Assembly: GCA_020048595.1 (NCBI GenBank)
Contig: JAIFMH010000188.1
Coordinates: 1 to 10,952 of the forward strand
From: Bacteroidota bacterium
Lineage (GTDB): Bacteria > Bacteroidota > Bacteroidia > Bacteroidales > UBA4417
DNA length: 10,952 bases
Reading direction: 5' to 3'
Shown here: positions 6,464 to 10,952 of the stretch, in pieces
Layout of the letters: each line of letters starts with the position of its first letter
Numbering within the stretch: the stretch's first letter is position 1
The notes under the pieces: model-generated
Databases searched by the model: none
The model's input: the letters and a program-made list of their open reading frames with translations, nothing else
What the model was told of the DNA's origin: nothing
Position numbers and translations under genes: made by a program

Positions 6464-7330
6464 CTAATCCGAAAGCAACAATATAGCCACCACGGCAATA
6501 AAAAGGCCAATTGATAACATCAGTCCCGGAACTACAGCATAAACAATCAGTGAAAGTACAACAGTGATCAACGGCGACAAGCCGGTCATAGGGACTACAA
6601 TCATAGCCTTTCCATCGCGCAAAGCATAAACAAGGGTTAAAGCTCCTACGGAATTCAGAATATGAATGATACCGGCCAGGTAAGGACCTTTAAATCCCCA
6701 GTTTATTTGCTGGCTGAAATCAGTCATCCATAAGGCAAATGGGATTAATATAACTGCCGCTATAGCCATATACATAAATATACTTTCAGGCTTCATGGTA
6801 CGGTTGGCAAATTTCATAATATACGCCTGTATTCCCCACATTATAAAAACAAGAACACTAAGAAGAAGCCATTTGTAACCGGTAAATCCTGTTTCAGAAG
6901 GTTCCTGGTAGGACAGAAAAAATATCGCAATCAACGCAAACGCGATTCCAATCCATTGGCGTAATCCGGAACGCTCCTTAAGAAAGGTAACCGATAAAAA
7001 AATAGTTACAACCGGAAAAAGGGAGATAAAAGGAAAAACAATATACGCAGGACCATGCCTTAGTGCTTCAAACAAAAGCAACTGACCACCGGCGCCTAAT
7101 ACACCAACTGCCAGCCCCAGTAAAATTGATTTCAAATCTTTTTCGGGTTGCCATTTAATAATATATAGCGCTACGAGTGAGCATGGAATCATAGTTAATG
7201 CCCATACCGTGTAACCCAAAGTTGCAGGGAAACCAGCTTTTTCGGGAATTTCGATAAATGCGCCCCAGATTCCCCAGAATGATGTTGTGATTAAAGCAAA
7301 CAGCAGCCACTTTTTATTTTTCAGCTTCAT
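6464..7330 (-). CDS. EamA-family (DMT superfamily) membrane transporter
   Basis: 288 residues, almost entirely hydrophobic, with about ten transmembrane helices arranged as two EamA repeats (~8-140 and ~152-286). The internal duplication is visible: FEALRHGPAYIVFPFISLFPVVTI (87-110) corresponds to VYALRDGKAMIVVPMTGLSPLITV (234-257). Repeat 1 ends in the usual LKER motif (117-120), while repeat 2 has YAVVPG at the same place and no such charged motif; the protein stops right after the last helix with no cytoplasmic tail. DMT proteins are inner-membrane exporters or permeases for metabolites such as amino acids, sugars or nucleotide precursors; the substrate cannot be told from sequence. It lies 228 bp downstream of the AgaR-like gene on the same strand but appears to have its own promoter, so a link to amino-sugar use is weak. 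It converges on purM with a 34-bp gap. Confidence 0.88.
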   Translation of the reverse strand: MKLKNKKWLLFALITTSFWGIWGAFIEIPEKAGFPATLGYTVWALTMIPCSLVALYIIKWQPEKDLKSILLGLAVGVLGAGGQLLLFEALRHGPAYIVFPFISLFPVVTIFLSVTFLKERSGLRQWIGIAFALIAIFFLSYQEPSETGFTGYKWLLLSVLVFIMWGIQAYIMKFANRTMKPESIFMYMAIAAVILIPFALWMTDFSQQINWGFKGPYLAGIIHILNSVGALTLVYALRDGKAMIVVPMTGLSPLITVVLSLIVYAVVPGLMLSIGLFIAVVAILLLSD

Positions 7331-7352
7331 AGCAAATCGTGTATTAAGACAG

Positions 7353-7360
7353 CAAATGTA
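7353..7360 (-). promoter_or_regulatory. -7 box of the EamA transporter promoter
   Basis: Minus strand TACATTTG matches the Bacteroidota -7 consensus TAnnTTTG exactly and ends 22 bases before the ATG at 7330, which gives a short leader. No -33 TTTG is visible at the usual distance. Confidence 0.5.
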
Positions 7361-7442
7361 AGTAACCTATCTTTCATATCCTTTCTTTTATAAAGATATT
7401 TTGAAATTTTAGACTAGAAAACAAAATGAATAATTAAAACGA

Positions 7443-7465
7443 TCCTCAAGAGAATAGTCTCAGGA
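7443..7465 (-). terminator. Possible terminator hairpin downstream of the AgaR-like gene
   Basis: On the minus strand an 8-bp stem with one bulged G and a G-T pair (TCCTGAGA against TCTTGAGGA, loop CTATTC) is followed by a TCGTTTTAATTATTC tract. It is about 93 bases after the repressor stop codon. The rest of the 7331-7558 gap shows nothing I can name apart from the transporter promoter. Confidence 0.3.
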
Positions 7466-7558
7466 AAATCTATTGTTAAACGAATAAATTTGAATCAATA
7501 AATGGGAACAAATAAAACGAATTGCTAATTACATGAATATCATTAACATATAATTTAA

Positions 7559-8275
7559 TCAGGCGATAATAACATTAATTCCGGCATCTTCCAATCGTTT
7601 TTTGTCCTCCGGTAGAATGGCATCGTCCGTAACAACAGTATCAATCCTGTCGAGAGCACAAATAAAAGCCAGGCTTCTGCGAAGGAATTTTGAAGAATCA
7701 GTTACAATAATTACCTCGCGGGCAACATCTATCATAATCTGGTAAACCTTATCTACATAAAAATTACGAAAGCTTTTTTCGGCCAGGGGACCAATGAGTG
7801 AAAGCGAATTCTTACGCAAAATGCCACCCGGAATAATAAGGTTGATATTGGGATTCGAAACCAGTTGGTTGGCTATATTGAGTGCATTCGAAATTATTGT
7901 AACATTATTCAGTGCTGACGAAAGATTTCTGATAATTTCAAGTGTAGTGGTTCCGGAATCAATAATAACAGTGTCAGAATCCTTTATTAGTTTAGCCGCA
8001 GCTTTCCCGATAGCTGTTTTCCTAGGCATGTTCAGCTTATGTTTTTCGCCCAGATGCTGATCGAAACTCACCACATGTGAAGTACTCATTGCACCGCCAC
8101 GTGCCCTTATGAGGAGTTTTTTGCTTTCGAGCTGCTCAAGGTCATTGCGGATAGTAACTTCACTAACTCCAAACTCCTTACTCAATTCGTTTACAAAAAC
8201 CTGGTCGTTTACAGATAGTTTCTGCATGATCTTCATCCTGCGGTCAACTGTACTATGCTGATTGGTTGGCTTCAT
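7559..8275 (-). CDS. agaR: DeoR/AgaR-type transcriptional repressor with an apparent internal deletion
   Basis: 238 residues. The N-terminal winged helix-turn-helix (~11-62) carries the DeoR signature VNELSKEFGVSEVTIRNDLEQLE and RARGGA. The C-terminal sugar-phosphate-sensing domain shows IDSGTTTLEI (105-114), SNALNIA (129-135), PGG (149-151), DKVY (175-178) and VTDSSKFLRRSLAFIC, and ends DDAILPEDKKRLEDAGINVIIA. The TDSSKF-to-end region strongly resembles AgaR-type regulators of Bacteroidota amino-sugar operons. Between DKVY178 and Q179-IMIDVAREV the family normally has about two dozen residues with GVDG...G..T.N..EA; these are absent and the frame is kept. The total length is also short of the usual ~255. 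It diverges from agaS, so control of agaS and of itself is expected. With the effector loop missing it may not respond to inducer, or may be nonfunctional. Confidence 0.85.
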   Translation of the reverse strand: MKPTNQHSTVDRRMKIMQKLSVNDQVFVNELSKEFGVSEVTIRNDLEQLESKKLLIRARGGAMSTSHVVSFDQHLGEKHKLNMPRKTAIGKAAAKLIKDSDTVIIDSGTTTLEIIRNLSSALNNVTIISNALNIANQLVSNPNINLIIPGGILRKNSLSLIGPLAEKSFRNFYVDKVYQIMIDVAREVIIVTDSSKFLRRSLAFICALDRIDTVVTDDAILPEDKKRLEDAGINVIIA

Positions 8276-8327
8276 ATCTTGTTTTGTTGACTTTGGTCTA
8301 TTTTGCCAAATTCTTATTAAAATGAAC

Positions 8328-8344
8328 TTAAAAAACTTTTTTAA
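8328..8344. repeat. 17-bp A/T palindrome in the agaR leader
   Basis: Six A and six T bases around a central C, flanked by TT and AA, form a perfect inverted repeat. It lies between the inferred agaR transcription start and its ATG. Function unknown; low-complexity sequence makes chance quite possible. Confidence 0.3.
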
Positions 8345-8375
8345 CTGATTATTATACTTTTACTAATCCTGAGAA

Positions 8376-8383
8376 CAAAGATA
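8376..8383 (-). promoter_or_regulatory. Candidate -7 box of agaR
   Basis: Minus strand TATCTTTG matches TAnnTTTG and is the only match on this strand in the region. It predicts a leader of about 95 bases. The CGAAAC-G-GTTTCG palindrome lies 14-26 bases upstream of it, where the -33 element would be, which fits self-repression. Confidence 0.4.
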
Positions 8384-8397
8384 AGTATAAAAGAAAT

Positions 8398-8410
8398 CGA
8401 AACGGTTTCG
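8398..8410. promoter_or_regulatory. Palindromic candidate AgaR operator CGAAAC-G-GTTTCG
   Basis: A perfect 13-bp inverted repeat of CGAAAC around a central G. It covers the -33 region of the inferred agaR promoter and lies about 60 bases upstream of the agaS -7 box. Confidence 0.5.
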
Positions 8411-8470
8411 CTAAACAATAAAAAGGTTAAATAATTTTTATTCTATTATCGAAATGATATAAAATATATT

Positions 8471-8478
8471 TATATTTG
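8471..8478 (+). promoter_or_regulatory. -7 box of the agaS promoter
   Basis: TATATTTG matches the Bacteroidota -7 consensus TAnnTTTG exactly, 42 bases before the agaS ATG. The predicted start of transcription falls near 8485, inside the CGAAAG direct repeat. Confidence 0.5.
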
Positions 8479-8481
8479 CAT

Positions 8482-8497
8482 CGAAAGTAAACGAAAG
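8482..8497. promoter_or_regulatory. Direct-repeat candidate AgaR operator at the agaS start site
   Basis: CGAAAG is repeated with a 10-bp period (8482-8487 and 8492-8497), one helical turn apart, directly downstream of the agaS -7 box. A single CGAAA also lies upstream at 8450-8454. Bound repressor here would block polymerase. Confidence 0.5.
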
Positions 8498-8520
8498 ATT
8501 TATTTTGTAAAACTTTACTT

Positions 8521-9675
8521 ATGAATAATTCAGGAATTTCAGAACAGCACCAAACCAAAAGTGGAGTTTTTACTGAAAAAGAAATATGGGGACAGCCCGA
8601 TCTGTGGCAAAAAGTGTATGATAAAATATTGCAGAACAAGCAGTCAATCGTATCATTTTTTGAGGTGGCAACAACGCACAAAAATCTGAATATTATTCTT
8701 ACCGGTGCAGGTTCAAGCGCATTTATCGGGCTTTCGCTGATTGGAACTTTCAATCGCAATTACAGGAACCTGACAACAGCGGTTTCAACAACAGACCTTG
8801 TTACTCATCCAATCGATTATTTAAGTCCGGATATTCCAGTATTACTTATTTCATTTGCCCGTTCTGGTAACAGCCCCGAAAGTATTGCTGCTGTTACTCT
8901 TGCCGACCAGATATGCTCAAAAGTATTTCACCTTATTATTACATGTGATGCGGATGGTGCTCTTGCAAACTATAAAACCAAATCCCTTAAGTATACATTC
9001 ATCCTTCCGGCCGAAGCAAATGATAAAAGCCTGGCAATGACAGGCAGTTATTCGGGTATGCTGCTGGCGGGATTGTTAATGGCCAGAATAACAGAAATTG
9101 AAAAACTGAAAGAACAAGTATCTGCAATCAGAAAATATGCAGCAAAAATATTGAATAAGTCATCCGCAATTAAACGAATAGCTGAAATGAACTTCGAAAG
9201 AGCCGTATTTCTGGGCTCCGGTCCTTTGTATGGTACTGCTACTGAATCACATTTGAAGGTTCAGGAATTAACAGGGGGAAAAGTTATCTGTAAAAAGGAC
9301 TCTTTCCTGGGTTTCAGGCATGGTCCTAAAGTAGTGATCGATTCAACAACGCTTGTCTTCCTTCTTTTTTCGAACCAATCCTATGTTTTAAAATATGAAG
9401 CCGATCTGCTCAACGAACTAAAATCCGGTCAAGAACCTCTTTATATGGCCGGGATTATTGAATCAGTAACTTTGAATTTGCAACCTGATGAATTGTTTGT
9501 ATTATCAGATGAAGGGGTGCAAATCGATGAGGACTTCCTGCCTGTTTGTTTTATACTGCCGGCACAAATGATTGGTTTCTTTAAATCACTTCAATTGGGA
9601 TTAAATCCGGATAATCCATCAACCAACGGTTTAATATCAAGAGTAGTAAAAGGTGTAACAATTTACCCATATTAG
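8521..9675 (+). CDS. agaS: AgaS, SIS-domain galactosamine-6-phosphate deaminase/isomerase
   Basis: 384 residues, the usual length for AgaS, with two SIS sugar-isomerase domains. SIS 1 shows TGAGSSAFIGLSL (61-73), TTDLVTHPIDYL (90-101), ISFARSGNSPES (110-121), HLIITCDADG (137-146) and NDKSLAMTGS (167-176); SIS 2 shows VFLGSGPLYGTATESHLK (229-246), ELTGGKV, SFLGFRHGPK (261-270) and the C-terminal NPDNPSTNGLISRVVKGVTIYP. These motifs, especially SFARSGNSPES and FRHGPK, distinguish AgaS from GlmS and other SIS proteins. In characterised systems AgaS converts galactosamine-6-phosphate to tagatose-6-phosphate and ammonia in the cytoplasm, in N-acetylgalactosamine breakdown. All motifs look intact. 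It starts 42 bases after a good -7 box, diverges from the AgaR-like gene, and is followed after 10 bp by the KbaZ-like gene. No deacetylase (AgaA/NagA), kinase or uptake gene is in the window. Confidence 0.9.
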   Translation: MNNSGISEQHQTKSGVFTEKEIWGQPDLWQKVYDKILQNKQSIVSFFEVATTHKNLNIILTGAGSSAFIGLSLIGTFNRNYRNLTTAVSTTDLVTHPIDYLSPDIPVLLISFARSGNSPESIAAVTLADQICSKVFHLIITCDADGALANYKTKSLKYTFILPAEANDKSLAMTGSYSGMLLAGLLMARITEIEKLKEQVSAIRKYAAKILNKSSAIKRIAEMNFERAVFLGSGPLYGTATESHLKVQELTGGKVICKKDSFLGFRHGPKVVIDSTTLVFLLFSNQSYVLKYEADLLNELKSGQEPLYMAGIIESVTLNLQPDELFVLSDEGVQIDEDFLPVCFILPAQMIGFFKSLQLGLNPDNPSTNGLISRVVKGVTIYPY

Positions 9676-9685
9676 AGACAGAAGG

Positions 9686-10951
9686 ATGAATCAGGAAATC
9701 AGAAATAAGGCTGCAGCTCTAAACATTCCGCTGATGGATTATATCCTTCGCAGGAATGATGAATTAGCTAAGCTGGATGGAGTTAACAGAACCATCTTTG
9801 CTGCCTGCCCCAATTCTATTTCCGTTATCAAAGCAGCTTTACGGTCGGCAAAACGCTGGAACAGCCCCATAAAGTTTGCAGCCACACTGAACCAGGTGGA
9901 TATGGACAGAGGTTATACCAATCTGAACCAGCAGGAATTTGTAAATACAATAAAGATTGAAGCAGAAAGGCTGAATTTAAACGTACCGGTTATAATTGCT
10001 GTTGATCATGGCGGTCCATGGCTGAAAGACCTGCATGCCAGTGGAAAGTGGAGTTTCGATAAAACTTTGGCAGCTGTTAAAAAATCGTTTGAAGCATCGG
10101 TTGAAGCAGGATATGACCTTATACATGTAGATCCAACTATAGATATTACCCTTGCAGCAGGGCAACATATTAACATTGAAACTGTGGCTGCACACACACT
10201 TGATTTGGTTGAATATACAGAAAACTTCCGTTTATCCGGTGGATATCCGCGGATTGCCTTTGAGGTAGGTACAGAAGAAGTTCATGGCGGCCTGGCCGAT
10301 ATGGATACATTCCGGAAGTTTCTGAGATTGGTGAAGTCGGGCCTGGCCGAACGTGGGTTAAACTACGTTTGGCCATGCTTTGTTGTTGGTAAAGTCGGGA
10401 CCGATCTGCATACAACCACTTTTGATCCCGAAACAGCAAGGCAACTTACTAAAGTCGCCCGTGAATACGGCAGTGTAATAAAAGGTCATTATACGGATGG
10501 CGTTACTAATCCTGAAGCTTATCCACTGTCAGGAATGGGTGCCGCCAATATAGGTCCTGAATTTACCATCACTGAGTATAATGGGATTGTTGAACTCGAA
10601 AAACTGGAGATAAAATATTTTGCAGAGAGTAAAATAGCTCGTTGTTCAGATATAGGATTAATTTTACAAAAGGCAGTTGTTCAATCTGGCCGCTGGAAAA
10701 AATGGCTGCAACCAGGTGAAAATGCAGAAAATTTCGGAAATTTAGCTGTTGAAAGACAGGAATGGCTGATTAGTACCGGATGCCGCTATATCTGGCAAAA
10801 TGCTGAAGTTTTAGCCGCGAGGGCACATTTGTATTATAATCTGGAAAGCCACGGAATACTGGCAGAAGAAATTGTACTTTCAAATATTGAGTGCGCTATG
10901 GACAAATACTTCTCGGCATTCAACTTAAAAAACTTAAATGATCTGTTGTAA
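9686..10951 (+). CDS. kbaZ: GatZ/KbaZ-family protein (tagatose-bisphosphate aldolase non-catalytic subunit or sugar-phosphate 4-epimerase)
   Basis: 421 residues, complete; the stop codon ends one base before the window edge. It follows agaS after 10 bp, so the two form an operon. Family motifs: FAATLNQVDMDRGYTNL (64-80, as in the NQVD..GGYTG of E. coli KbaZ), AVDHGGPW (105-112, KbaZ GGDHLGPN), IHVDPTID (146-153, KbaZ IHLDCSM), FEVGTEEVHGG (192-202, KbaZ VIGTEVPVPGG), KVGTDLHTTTFDPE (236-249), KGHYTDG (266-272) and GAANIGPEFT (285-294). This is a TIM-barrel of the tagatose-6-phosphate-kinase/GatZ-KbaZ family (PF08013), but clearly divergent from the enteric proteins. KbaZ normally stabilises the KbaY aldolase, and I recall some family members being reported as fructose-6-phosphate/tagatose-6-phosphate 4-epimerases. 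Either role fits downstream of AgaS. GAAGG touches the ATG, too close for an ideal ribosome site. Confidence 0.8.
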   Translation: MNQEIRNKAAALNIPLMDYILRRNDELAKLDGVNRTIFAACPNSISVIKAALRSAKRWNSPIKFAATLNQVDMDRGYTNLNQQEFVNTIKIEAERLNLNVPVIIAVDHGGPWLKDLHASGKWSFDKTLAAVKKSFEASVEAGYDLIHVDPTIDITLAAGQHINIETVAAHTLDLVEYTENFRLSGGYPRIAFEVGTEEVHGGLADMDTFRKFLRLVKSGLAERGLNYVWPCFVVGKVGTDLHTTTFDPETARQLTKVAREYGSVIKGHYTDGVTNPEAYPLSGMGAANIGPEFTITEYNGIVELEKLEIKYFAESKIARCSDIGLILQKAVVQSGRWKKWLQPGENAENFGNLAVERQEWLISTGCRYIWQNAEVLAARAHLYYNLESHGILAEEIVLSNIECAMDKYFSAFNLKNLNDLL

Positions 10952-10952
10952 A

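Larger units (their letters stand above)
8276..8520. promoter_or_regulatory. Divergent regulatory region between agaR and agaS
   Basis: 245 bp, AT-rich, without a plausible gene. It holds one -7 box for each direction and five copies of the pentamer CGAAA/TTTCG between 8398 and 8496. Repeated TTTCR-type elements are known as binding sites of E. coli AgaR and related DeoR-family repressors, so this is the expected place of action of the neighbouring repressor. Confidence 0.6.

Noticed and set aside
6464..8275. Single operon of the AgaR-like gene and the EamA transporter
   Set aside because: A 228-bp gap with a possible terminator and an exact -7 box directly before the transporter argue for separate transcripts.
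8427..8759. Minus-strand open frame overlapping the agaS promoter and 5' end
   Set aside because: It covers the promoter and operators and the conserved N-terminal part of agaS; Cys/Phe-rich product without recognisable features.
10170..10439. Minus-strand open frame opposite the KbaZ-like gene
   Set aside because: Antisense to strongly conserved motifs, and the Arg/Gln/Pro-rich product shows no family likeness.

Overview
The window looks like chromosomal DNA from a Bacteroidota species, probably an anaerobic or environmental member of the Bacteroidales/Marinilabiliales type. The evidence is the AT-rich composition, several matches to the Bacteroidota -7 promoter box (TAnnTTTG), the Bacteroidota-specific long form of PurM, and an OmpA protein with the TPR / beta-propeller / regulatory-like / OmpA order known from the type IX secretion protein PorE. 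I see no RNA genes, CRISPR arrays, insertion sequences or other mobile elements.

Layout. On the minus strand, positions 1-1644 hold a tightly coupled hdrC-hdrB-hdrA set for a heterodisulfide-reductase-like electron transfer complex, with hdrA cut by the window edge. A 440-bp AT-rich divergent region follows. Then on the plus strand come a TatA/TatB-family subunit (2085-2501), a large PorE-like OmpA protein (2573-5134) and purM (5269-6429). An EamA/DMT transporter (6464-7330, minus) converges on purM. The right third is an amino-sugar module: a DeoR/AgaR-type repressor (7559-8275, minus) diverges from agaS (8521-9675), which is followed after 10 bp by a GatZ/KbaZ-family gene (9686-10951). The operon may continue beyond the right edge.

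How the genes work together. HdrC, HdrB and HdrA should form one cytoplasmic iron-sulfur/flavin complex; its partner (hydrogenase, formate dehydrogenase or Flx-type subunits) is not in the window. AgaS would turn galactosamine-6-phosphate into tagatose-6-phosphate, and the KbaZ-like protein would act on the tagatose-phosphate branch. The AgaR-like protein is expected to control both itself and agaS through a cluster of CGAAA/TTTCG elements in the 245-bp divergent region.

Most unusual points: (1) the AgaR-like repressor appears to lack an internal segment of about two dozen residues that normally carries the GVDG...T.N..EA effector-site signature, yet stays in frame; (2) the PorE-like protein ends in an extra domain resembling a bacterial retropepsin-type aspartic protease with the catalytic DTG motif lost; (3) the operator cluster between agaR and agaS; (4) a divergent KbaZ-like protein with no KbaY or kinase beside it in the window; (5) a 16-bp perfect palindrome placed at the inferred start of the hdr transcript.
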